Below are positions 52,719-60,777 of a stretch of 64,000 nt of DNA, piece by piece; the stretch's first letter is position 1; each line of letters begins with the position of its first letter. Origin of the DNA: Legionellaceae bacterium (GTDB taxonomy: Bacteria > Pseudomonadota > Gammaproteobacteria > Legionellales > Legionellaceae); assembly GCA_020831865.1 (NCBI GenBank), contig JAFIFT010000019.1, positions 186,001 through 250,000 on the forward strand. Reading direction: 5' to 3'. Under the pieces are notes generated by a model. The model saw nothing but the letters and a program-made list of their open reading frames with translations. It was not told the DNA's origin and did not search any database. A program made the translations under genes and the position numbers.

Positions 52719-52912
52719 TATTTAAATCCTCTCTTTTCTGCGCCAGTAGGGGGGTAATGCTGAGCCCTTACATGATTTCCATCAATTGATTTAGGATGAA
52801 CTCTATTTACATTACCTTGGTGATCATAGGATTCCATCCATGTTCGTACTTGTCCTGTTTTGATATTATGTTCGGTTACGTGGCATTTCCGTGAGTAGGG
52901 TGAGAATCTCAC
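52718..52912 (-). pseudogene. Orphan toxin C-terminal remnant 3
   Basis: A 64-codon open frame (opening with GTG) reads KCHVTEHNIKTGQVRTWMES, YDHQGNVNRVHPKSIDGNHV and RAQHYPPTGAEKRGFK. Its right end is a recombination junction: the preceding bases derive from the start of a 102-residue gene copy after immunity paralogue 4 (STAKDSEIL). It lacks its own start and upstream domains. It could be expressed only from the GTG and is more likely silent. Confidence 0.7.
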
Positions 52913-52927
52913 TATCTTTGGCAGTGC

Positions 52928-53191
52928 TCAATAATCCATATTGATATTTTCTTTACCAGCAATTAAGTCATCAGCAACTTCATTTAACCGTTTGTAGCTC
53001 ATACCAAAGTCTTCTGGACTATCCTCCATCGCAGCTAAGATTAACAAAATTCTTAAGAATCCGACATCATTATCATCAATATCTCCCTCTATATACACCT
53101 CATCATGAGCCCATCTTCCAATTTCCGCAACATCCTCTTGACGACGGACCCGTTCTTTAAGATCTCTGCCAAAATCTGCTCTTGTATACAT
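52928..53191 (-). CDS. Immunity-like protein, paralogue 4 of 4
   Basis: The 87-residue protein is almost identical to paralogue 1 (difference around DIDDNDVGFLRILLILAAME). It is coupled by TAATG to toxin remnant 4, the longest remnant. The variation among copies is concentrated at residues about 30-48. Confidence 0.75.
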   Translation of the reverse strand: MYTRADFGRDLKERVRRQEDVAEIGRWAHDEVYIEGDIDDNDVGFLRILLILAAMEDSPEDFGMSYKRLNEVADDLIAGKENINMDY

Positions 53192-53418
53192 TATTTAAAT
53201 CCTCTTTTTTCTGCGCCAGTAGGGGGGTAATGCTGAGCCCTTACATGATTTCCATCAATTGTTTTAGGATGAACTCTATTTACTTTACCTTGGTGATCAT
53301 AGGATTCCATCCAGGTTCGTACTTGTCCTGTTTTGGTATTATGTTCGGTTACGTGGGCATTTCCACGAGTAGATCCCGGTTTATGTGAAGCTCGTTCTGT
53401 ACCATAATAACGAATTCG
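53191..53418 (-). pseudogene. Orphan toxin C-terminal domain 4 (RYYGT...PGST type)
   Basis: On minus a stop-free frame of 75 codons reads RIRYYGTERASHKPGSTRGN, AHVTEHNTKTGQVRTWMESY, DHQGKVNRVHPKTIDGNHVR, AQHYPPTGAEKRGFK. The IRYYG-PGxTxG-HVTExN-TGxxRTWxExxD-GxVxxVxP pattern is that of a polymorphic-toxin C-terminal domain; I cannot name its activity with certainty. There is no start codon, and a stop lies just upstream, 36 bases after the Imm11-type gene. It is therefore an orphan cassette that would become active only by recombination onto a full toxin gene. Confidence 0.75.
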
Positions 53419-53453
53419 TCATCGACATCATCCACCCAATCGCTTCTTTCAAT

Positions 53454-54335
53454 TTAATCAATCAGATCACTGGGCTGGAGCGGACGATAGTATTGCTCCG
53501 GCCGAACAAACCAGGCGCCTTTTACTTTTGCTTTTTCAAAGGCTTGTTTAATTTTGTCTGTAGCCAAAATATTTCCTAAATACTCCTTATCTCTTGCTAA
53601 TTCATATTGACCCATGCACCCGGGCTTGTAAGTTAAGTATTTAAAACCGAGAATGGCATCGGTTGATTCCATCAGTGAATAGATGGATTTTTCATGATCA
53701 ATGCCTGTAATAGTGCGCGTTAAATTTAACAATTTATAATTGGTTAAAATTCCATCTTTACAGCGAACTTTGGCATCAAAAAACTGAACATCGTCAGGCA
53801 CTAATTCAAGCAGAATATCGATTATTTTTTGATTAACCAGCGGGGATGCCGCGTTATTCGGAATACAATCATACTTTTTTTGTATCAAAGTCGTGGTCAC
53901 GTCCAAATTAAGGATGGGTGTGCGGGTCAATAAGGGATGGCCTACCGTGGCATCAATCATTGCCATGTCTGCATCGGATAATATCTTGGGCTCGTTATCA
54001 ACATCCTTTTCTGTTAAGGATAATGCCGTTTTAATTTTTTTAAGCTTATCTGTGCTGATATTAACCTTTGTGGCAAACCCTCCCGCAAAAGAAAACATCT
54101 CATCTTCTGTGAAAATATAAGCTAATTGCGAGTGATGTCTGACAACGGTGCGGATAAAAAAATCATCGGCCAGATCAACGAGTGAGGAACGGCAATAGGC
54201 ATAGCATTGACCAAATTCAGTTGAATTTAACTTAACCCCATCCCTCAATAAAAAATAATCAGGGGAATGATCATAATCATATTCTGCAATGTGCTTATTG
54301 GGACAATACTCAGGCATTTCCCATAAATAAATCAT
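53454..54335 (-). CDS. Imm11/DUF1629-type immunity protein, partner of the AHH toxin
   Basis: The 293-residue protein has the DUF1629 (Imm11) features in its second half: NQKIIDILLELVPDDVQFFD, then GILTNYKLLNLTRTITGIDH-EKS and KGAWFVRPEQYYRPLQP at the end. Imm11 proteins neutralise nuclease toxins of polymorphic systems, often of the AHH type. It starts 29 bases after the stop of the AHH reading frame, the normal toxin-immunity order. It appears intact, although its toxin is frameshifted. No signal peptide; it acts in the cytoplasm. Confidence 0.8.
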   Translation of the reverse strand: MIYLWEMPEYCPNKHIAEYDYDHSPDYFLLRDGVKLNSTEFGQCYAYCRSSLVDLADDFFIRTVVRHHSQLAYIFTEDEMFSFAGGFATKVNISTDKLKKIKTALSLTEKDVDNEPKILSDADMAMIDATVGHPLLTRTPILNLDVTTTLIQKKYDCIPNNAASPLVNQKIIDILLELVPDDVQFFDAKVRCKDGILTNYKLLNLTRTITGIDHEKSIYSLMESTDAILGFKYLTYKPGCMGQYELARDKEYLGNILATDKIKQAFEKAKVKGAWFVRPEQYYRPLQPSDLID

Positions 54336-54364
54336 TTTTTTCTCCTTTCATTCTTGGTGATAGT

Positions 54365-54721
54365 TTATTGAGTCCACGGACGGTGATTTTTATTTAATGC
54401 AATATTTCCAGAGCGTAATTCTTGCCGATTTTCAGATAACATTTTTCTTAATTCAGCACGATATTGAGACTCATTCCAGTTTTCTGCCCGACCTCGTTTA
54501 TGAATATCATCCATTTTACGAGCCACCGCATTCATTGGTGCCTGACGATGCCTTCCCCTATGAATTGACCTGGTCGGGTGTTGTGACGGCTGAGTCGGCA
54601 AATAGATGCGATTGGGTCGGGAGTCAATATTGTTAAACCCCGCCGCTTTTAATAAGGGATGATTTTTAGTTGCGGAATTCGTGGGGCTTATAATGTGGTG
54701 GCTTTGATAGCCTTTGCGCGA
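54365..54721 (-). pseudogene. AHH nuclease domain, frameshifted off the J-domain toxin
   Basis: The minus frame open from 54721 to the stop at 54365 reads [40 protein letters not shown], then SIHRGRHRQAPMNAVARKMD and a charged helical end NKNHRPWTQ. SHHI (AHH motif with Ser for Ala), HPLLKAAGF, N-R-IYLP and HRGRH are the marks of the AHH HNH-like nuclease family. There is no start codon of its own. Adding one G to the GG at 54712-54713 fuses it in frame after Lys1240 of the J-domain protein. Confidence 0.8.
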
Positions 54722-57700
54722 TTAAAAGCCCCGGCACCAACCCGGTTGCCTTCTAACGCCCTATTTCCACCGCGGTTAATATTAATACGAGACTGGATAC
54801 TAACGCCACCATAAACAAAAAAAGAGTGTCGCGAGGTTGCAATACTATGATCTTTATCCACATCATGACGCACACTCGCAGGTACCCAAAAACATTGCCC
54901 ACTTAAGTCCACTTCTTTATCTTCTTTGCCAAAATGAATTTGAGCAAAACCGGACTCACAGGTTTCTTTTATTTTTCGTATTGGCATTAATTGGTGGCGT
55001 GTTTCTTCATTAGCAATGCGCTCTATTGCTTTTTGATCATTGTCACATATGGCCTGTTCTATATCTTGACTGGAGCCATGAAGAAAATTTTTGCCAATTT
55101 GTTCGCGTATAGGTCTTGTCTGATAAACAATAAGTTCGCTTAGCAATTTAGACATATTCCCATCCATGAAGTCATTAATTGCACCGGCTGACACCAAACA
55201 TGCAGAAAATGCACTCACTAATTGTTTGAAAACGCTGTCTCTTTTTTCGCGTGATATGGTCCGTGCCATTTCGGTTTTCGAAGGGACCGCATCCCAAATT
55301 TTAAAGGACGGGAGCAATGGATTGGCTTTTACCAGGCATTCATAATAATGATTTCGTGCCTTACGCACTTCCTCAGAATTTGCATCAAAGACTAGTGGAT
55401 TAATCTGATTTTGAATTTGCTTTAAATTTATAATTTGTTTTACTTTATAATCAGAAATACTATTTGAGATTTGCGCTCGGATATTTTGAATATCCGAAAT
55501 AATATGATCCCTGCTCTCTTGATACACTTGGTGATAACGTTTAAAAGTATCTGTCTTGGGAGGGGTGTGTTTGTCTGCCGTATTGGTTAAATAGTGTAAT
55601 GCGTCCAGCTCCTCCTTATTGTGTTGACGTATACCACCTAAGATCCGGATTAGAGCAGACATCTTACTCAGCTCTTTTAACCGCCCAAATTCTGGTAAAT
55701 ATTGCGCAAACTCATCATAATGTGTTGTAAATTCATGAGCAAAAATAAATTCTGGAGAATAGCGATGCGATATCCCGGATTGGCTTGCCATTGCTTTTGT
55801 TGATCGATAAATCAAAGCACTGTTTTTTGCCGTTTGTTCTATCTTTCCAGTATCATCTCGTGGTTGTAAGAACAATCGAATCAATGTCTCACGATAGTCC
55901 GTTGGTATATGGGTGTGTAAAATTGCATGATTTTCCCAATAAAATAATTGGGCTTTTTTATATACGTAAATCATGGCATGGCCATTGATCACCCGCTCTC
56001 CTTGCGTTAACTCTTGCACTTGCTCAGGCGTTAAAACATAAATGGGCCAACCTTCATCTTCATTGCCAACATCTTTTAATTCGCCATGTATGTCCCTCTC
56101 TATACGGTGTTTCTTTACAACCATCCTCAAATGACCCAGACCGATGGTGGTGATATCCTCTTTGTTAGCAGTATTATCAGGATCAGAGATATTGATATCT
56201 ATTTCTTCTGCCTCAATCCAAAAGCGATGCAATGCGCCAGTGTGCTGTGCGGCATTAAAATCATCAATGATTTTGCGTAAATATTCAGGCAAATGTTGGA
56301 TCATTGAGGTAACCGGCCTTTGTTCAAAGGGGTATTCACCGTTCACTTCTTGATTGGTCGTTAAAAATTTTAAAATATAATCTGTTAACAGCATGGTATT
56401 TAATAACTCGCTGTCACAAAGTTGTGATGGAGCAAAACGCATTACATTAAAGGGATGATATTCCATATTCGCATCAACGGGATCCAAGCTAAAAAAAGCG
56501 CCGCCAATATTTTTTTCTAACATTTCCTGCAAATCAAATAACGTAAATACTTTTTCATATGCAGAGCGACCTTGTGTCCAGGGCGTCATAAGAAAATTGA
56601 TTTCGCCCGTTTTCGCATTAACTTCTGCGCCATTAATGCTTCGATAGGTTACAAAGCCACCCTCGCTTTCATCCTTGTATGGTAACGATCGCGTGGGTTT
56701 GATCCACCCCTTATCGTCTCTACCCACCATAATCCAGGGTGAATTCAGCCGCTCTTCTACATCCAAAAATGTCCAGTTATTTGCAAATAGAAGTTCATCC
56801 ATTAAATCCAATCTAAATTTTTTCTCCACAGCGGGATCATAGTTTTCCTGAAACCAATTTTTTAAACAAGCTTCATATGCACTGTAAAGTATCGCTATGG
56901 CAGAATGCTCCAGAGGAATGCCATCGGAATGATTTTTATTATATTCATAACGATTCGTCATCACCTGAAGCAAATAACGCATTAAATGTAGCGATCTATT
57001 TTCTTTCTTTAAAAATGCCACGTTTGACTGCGCATTTTCAAAAAATGGGAACACATCTGCAATGATTAAGGCACGTTTTTTTAAAGCTGGAATCACTTCA
57101 TTTAATGTGAGATCTTCGAACTGAAAAGCGGAAATATATTTTATGACTTGAGCATTTGCATAATTCTCAATGTCAGGGGTCGAATGATGGCCAATGCCAA
57201 TGGCTGTTAAATACATTTTTAATGCTAATTGTTCATCCGCCTGTTTGAAGGCCGCTTTGTCCTCTATTACGGATGCCTGTTGAAACGTCAGTCCTATTTG
57301 TAAAAAAAGATTCACCAGTATTTCTTTGCTGCTTCGTCCAATGAAAACTGGCATCCAATCCATTAGATGAAACGCTGAGTGTCTACAATTCTCCGCTGTT
57401 TGCTCAATATTATCTGATTTGTGAATATCTTTTTCTAATGTGTATAGTAACGTAATGTACTGAATGTATTTGGATACATTTTCATTGCTATCCCCGGTTG
57501 ACAAACGTTTCCTCAACGCCTGTAGAAGCTCTTTCGTTTCTTGCAAACCATCAAACCATTCTAAATGATTTTTATCAAGCAGATCATGGTTTGTGTCCCA
57601 ATACAGGTGAAGCGCATTTTTATAGAGATTGCGGAAAAATTTATCAGAAAACAAAGGAATAATGCCTGGCAGCAACACATTAGCAGCGTTTTTTGCAAAA

Positions 57701-58431
57701 TCACTGATTTTGCCAAGCGAGAGTAAAAGGCTGTTTGGATCCAAAGATGCTTGATGAGTCATGGATACGATTTCATCAATCGCTTCATATAACGATAATT
57801 CCGCTGCGTGCGGATCGCTTACTTTAAGCTTAGCGATCTCTGACGTAAGATAGCGTTTCATGTCTTTCAACGCGTTACCAAAGTAATTACCCGACAAAAA
57901 ATCTTTGAATAATTTGATAGCAATGGCTATTGTGATACGGTCTTTGGCTATCCATACTATTTCTTCTGATAGCGTTGCTTCTTTAGCCTGAATAAACGTA
58001 AAAATATCATCATATAGCGCCCTGCCCCCGCCTTGTTCTTCTATGTGGTACAGACCGGATTTGAATGACTCACATTCCCCATGCTTTTTTTCTTGCATGG
58101 GAGTTAATGCATATTTTATCACCAGGGATTTATGCTGTTCCTTATAAACATGAGAATAGGAAAGTAGGTTCCCTGCTTTAAGAAAACCTTTCGGTGTGAA
58201 ATCTGCTTCATAGTCAACATCCGAGGCCTGGAAAATTTCCCAATCCGCATCAAATTTTTCCCGCTTCTTAGAATCAGATAAAATTTCATAAGCTTCATTC
58301 ACCAACGCCATTTTCTCTACATCACCCCCTCTGTCAGGATGATTATCCAGGGCTATTTTCCTATACGCTTTTTTGATGTCTTGTGACGTCGCTTCTTTTG
58401 TTATTCCTAACAATAAATACAAATTTTTCAT
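54688..58431 (-). CDS. J-domain (DnaJ) large toxin, C-terminally truncated by frameshift
   Basis: The 1247-residue protein starts with a J-domain (residues 1-65: [23 protein letters not shown] at 31-33, then [20 protein letters not shown]). A long, mostly helical region of over 1000 residues follows that I do not recognise. Near the end is [11 protein letters not shown] ... [16 protein letters not shown]. The last seven residues, AIKATTL, are out of frame with the AHH domain that continues in the next frame; restoring one base gives about 1355 residues. The intact form would be a polymorphic nuclease toxin with a J-domain head, a head type I do not know for such toxins. Imm11-type immunity follows and a Sel1-like gene precedes it by 44 bases. 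The gene is A/T-rich and probably acquired. Confidence 0.8.
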   Translation of the reverse strand: MKNLYLLLGITKEATSQDIKKAYRKIALDNHPDRGGDVEKMALVNEAYEILSDSKKREKFDADWEIFQASDVDYEADFTPKGFLKAGNLLSYSHVYKEQHKSLVIKYALTPMQEKKHGECESFKSGLYHIEEQGGGRALYDDIFTFIQAKEATLSEEIVWIAKDRITIAIAIKLFKDFLSGNYFGNALKDMKRYLTSEIAKLKVSDPHAAELSLYEAIDEIVSMTHQASLDPNSLLLSLGKISDFAKNAANVLLPGIIPLFSDKFFRNLYKNALHLYWDTNHDLLDKNHLEWFDGLQETKELLQALRKRLSTGDSNENVSKYIQYITLLYTLEKDIHKSDNIEQTAENCRHSAFHLMDWMPVFIGRSSKEILVNLFLQIGLTFQQASVIEDKAAFKQADEQLALKMYLTAIGIGHHSTPDIENYANAQVIKYISAFQFEDLTLNEVIPALKKRALIIADVFPFFENAQSNVAFLKKENRSLHLMRYLLQVMTNRYEYNKNHSDGIPLEHSAIAILYSAYEACLKNWFQENYDPAVEKKFRLDLMDELLFANNWTFLDVEERLNSPWIMVGRDDKGWIKPTRSLPYKDESEGGFVTYRSINGAEVNAKTGEINFLMTPWTQGRSAYEKVFTLFDLQEMLEKNIGGAFFSLDPVDANMEYHPFNVMRFAPSQLCDSELLNTMLLTDYILKFLTTNQEVNGEYPFEQRPVTSMIQHLPEYLRKIIDDFNAAQHTGALHRFWIEAEEIDINISDPDNTANKEDITTIGLGHLRMVVKKHRIERDIHGELKDVGNEDEGWPIYVLTPEQVQELTQGERVINGHAMIYVYKKAQLFYWENHAILHTHIPTDYRETLIRLFLQPRDDTGKIEQTAKNSALIYRSTKAMASQSGISHRYSPEFIFAHEFTTHYDEFAQYLPEFGRLKELSKMSALIRILGGIRQHNKEELDALHYLTNTADKHTPPKTDTFKRYHQVYQESRDHIISDIQNIRAQISNSISDYKVKQIINLKQIQNQINPLVFDANSEEVRKARNHYYECLVKANPLLPSFKIWDAVPSKTEMARTISREKRDSVFKQLVSAFSACLVSAGAINDFMDGNMSKLLSELIVYQTRPIREQIGKNFLHGSSQDIEQAICDNDQKAIERIANEETRHQLMPIRKIKETCESGFAQIHFGKEDKEVDLSGQCFWVPASVRHDVDKDHSIATSRHSFFVYGGVSIQSRININRGGNRALEGNRVGAGAFNRAKAIKATTL

Positions 58432-58475
58432 AGTGCTGACAATTCTACCTGCATATATAGTGTATCGTTATTGGT

Positions 58476-58952
58476 TCAAAGCGCTAAATTATCGAATTGC
58501 GCTAATTCCGCTGCTTTTTCTTGCCAATACTTCGCTTTTTCATCATTTTTAAATACGGTTTTATATAATTCACTGAGCAATAGCTGCTTGTCCGTACCCA
58601 TCTCTTCACCAAGGCGTTCTAATGGAATCAACGCTTCCTCTCCACCCTGCTGAGCTGCTTTCAAATAAGCATCAAAAGCACGGGAGTCATCCTTTTTATG
58701 ATCGACTTGATAATAGTTACCTAACTTCATCATTGCATCTATAACCTCTTGGTTAGGTGAGTTATTAGGTTCATTGGAGTTATTGGGTTTATGGGGTTTA
58801 TTCGAATTTGTTAAAAAATACCAGGCTCCACCAACGATGCCCCCTCCCCCGAGCGCTCCGCCAACCGCTCCACCTAATACATAATATCCAACCCACACAG
58901 CAGCGGGTTTTGCGGCCATAACAAGCGGTACTACAATTAATGGTAGTGGCAT
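58476..58952 (-). CDS. Membrane-anchored Sel1-like/TPR protein preceding the toxin
   Basis: The 158-residue protein has a hydrophobic, glycine-rich N-terminus (VWVGYYVLGGAVGGALGGGG) likely to span or insert in a membrane. An Asn/Pro-rich linker follows, then one or two Sel1-type helical pairs (MMKLGNYYQVDHKKDDSRAF-DAYLKAAQQGGEEAL). AAGGAAAAAG precedes the ATG. It lies 44 bases upstream of the J-domain toxin on the same strand, so an accessory or targeting role for the toxin is plausible. Sel1 proteins commonly mediate protein contacts. Unproven. Confidence 0.75.
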   Translation of the reverse strand: MPLPLIVVPLVMAAKPAAVWVGYYVLGGAVGGALGGGGIVGGAWYFLTNSNKPHKPNNSNEPNNSPNQEVIDAMMKLGNYYQVDHKKDDSRAFDAYLKAAQQGGEEALIPLERLGEEMGTDKQLLLSELYKTVFKNDEKAKYWQEKAAELAQFDNLAL

Positions 58953-59079
58953 AACTTTTTCCTTAAACGGTTGCTCGCTAACGAGTGCTAATTAAAGTGC
59001 TTTGGTGGCCAAATATTACCACGATGATTGATTCCGAACAATTAGGGCGTGTCCTGAATATAGAGCGACAAAGACTTTT

Positions 59080-60603
59080 TTACATCGAATGCCCGTTTGA
59101 GCAGGAGAGAGTATCGCCATTTGCCTCATCGTCCCCCAGGCTTTGACGCCATTTTTCGCGATTGTGTGCCAATGTGGCTTGCAAGAGCACGGCTGCTTCG
59201 CCAAACACCGCCAGACCCTTCAATTCGGTGAGTGGGGTATTGGCGATTAATGCCTGCGCCACGCGAAGCTCCTGTTCTTCGGATAAGTTATGACTGGACA
59301 GATCAATCACTCGTAAAGCTTTGGGACGTTGCAGTGCTTCGATTAAGCAGGGGATATCCTCCACATCAAAGCGCATGCCACTCAGGTTGATGCGCTGCAG
59401 GCTCGGGTGTTGGGCCACCGTCTGCAACAGACTTCGTAACGATGGCGAACTGATATAGCAATGATTCAAATGCAAAACGCGCAAAGATTGGTTTTTAGCC
59501 AACCCGGCAAGAAATGCCCGCATGGCAGCATCACTGAAAATTAAAGAATGTTCATCTTCTATAACGTAACTAAACCCCAGATCAAGGGATTGCAGGCTAT
59601 CGTATTCCGCCAGTAAACGCCCCAGCGCCGCCATTCCCTTATTGCCTTTGCCAATCTCGCCCCGGGAGAGATCCAAATGAGTGAGCCTGGCCGAGCGAAG
59701 CCCCTTGTGCTGATAAAAACCAGGCGTATCCTGTCCCACGAGGCAATTGACCATCTCCGCGACAAACGCATCATCGACCATTTTCATATTCAATTGCAGG
59801 TGCTGTAAATCAGTAGGTTCCGCTAACAACGCCAGCAGGGGATTGAGTCTTGCTAAATGTTTATCATTGCGGTGCATGGAAAACTGCAGGCGGTGCAGCT
59901 GCTTCGCGCGCCCCAGGGACGTCAGCAGCACATTCATGTACTCGGGCACGCTGGCGCAATCTTCTAACATCAGCTGCCGCAAGGAGGTTTTCTGCTCGAG
60001 CATTCCCATAAAGGAGCGCAAGTCCTTCTCCGAGCGAAAGGGCAGATTGCGCAACGATAAAACAGCTAAGGCATTGGCCGCGCTCATCACGGCGGTCAGG
60101 AGGGCTGCGCTATTTTTCAATACACGCTGATGACACTGGTCATCGTATTCATGCGGCGACAAAAAATGATTCAGATGAAATTCTCGCAAGGAGGCATTCT
60201 CTGACAGCGCACCTCCCCATGGAGCAAGATCCACATAGGCAAAACTTGCACTGTCTATGGTGATGCTCTGCAAAGCCTGCGATTGGCGCAGCGGTTCCGA
60301 CCACAGCGTGACGATGCGCTCTGTCAGTCCCGTATCACCTATCAACGAAATCGCCATGTGTTCCAGTGAGGATTTGATCATCAATTGCGCCACCAGGCCG
60401 GCGATGTCCTCACTGTAAAGCGTCCAACACTGCAGCGAAAGCGACCGGAGGTTGCTGCAGTCTTGCAGAAAAAGTAATATTTCCCGGGCGTTGCTTTCTT
60501 CCATTCCTGGGCCAAGCACGACTTCCACCGACAGGGGGGGCAGACTGTGCGCCACCAAAGTTTTGACCTCAGTGGTTAGTTTTTCAATTTTTATATGGCC
60601 CAT
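59080..60603 (-). CDS. Leucine-rich-repeat protein (ribonuclease-inhibitor type), candidate effector
   Basis: The 507-residue protein contains many LRRs: LRSLSLQCWTL, LQSITIDSASF, LREFHLNHFL, LAVLSLRNL, LTHLDLSRGEIG, LQSLDLGFSYVI, LRVLHLNHCYIS, LQRINLSGM, LRVIDLSSHNLS. The spacing of about 28-30 residues and the alternating helix segments fit the ribonuclease-inhibitor class, giving a horseshoe for protein binding. There is no signal peptide. The C-terminus is Ser/Asn-rich. GGGGGTGAG precedes the ATG. LRR proteins of this kind are common in Legionellales effectors, but secretion cannot be read here. Base composition is back to the backbone type. It is divergent from smc. Confidence 0.82.
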   Translation of the reverse strand: MGHIKIEKLTTEVKTLVAHSLPPLSVEVVLGPGMEESNAREILLFLQDCSNLRSLSLQCWTLYSEDIAGLVAQLMIKSSLEHMAISLIGDTGLTERIVTLWSEPLRQSQALQSITIDSASFAYVDLAPWGGALSENASLREFHLNHFLSPHEYDDQCHQRVLKNSAALLTAVMSAANALAVLSLRNLPFRSEKDLRSFMGMLEQKTSLRQLMLEDCASVPEYMNVLLTSLGRAKQLHRLQFSMHRNDKHLARLNPLLALLAEPTDLQHLQLNMKMVDDAFVAEMVNCLVGQDTPGFYQHKGLRSARLTHLDLSRGEIGKGNKGMAALGRLLAEYDSLQSLDLGFSYVIEDEHSLIFSDAAMRAFLAGLAKNQSLRVLHLNHCYISSPSLRSLLQTVAQHPSLQRINLSGMRFDVEDIPCLIEALQRPKALRVIDLSSHNLSEEQELRVAQALIANTPLTELKGLAVFGEAAVLLQATLAHNREKWRQSLGDDEANGDTLSCSNGHSM

Positions 60604-60777
60604 GATTGCTCACCCCCTAAATTGACATAAAAAAGACCATTATGCAGGATAAAAACAATGAAGCAAAGCCACTTTCTAATAGCTTGACGGCACAATGGCG
60701 GCATTATGCATCGCCTCCTTGCCGATTTATGGCTACAATAGCCCATTTTCTCCTCATTGATAGTGGATAGTAAAGCC

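Noticed and set aside
54365..54601. 78-codon ORF called as an independent gene
   Set aside because: Its apparent start is an internal TTG of the AHH domain; the homology continues upstream to 54721, so it is the 3' part of the frameshifted toxin.
48700..59000. Search for integrase, transposase or IS ends in the A/T-rich island
   Set aside because: None seen on either strand; mobility cannot be claimed from this window.
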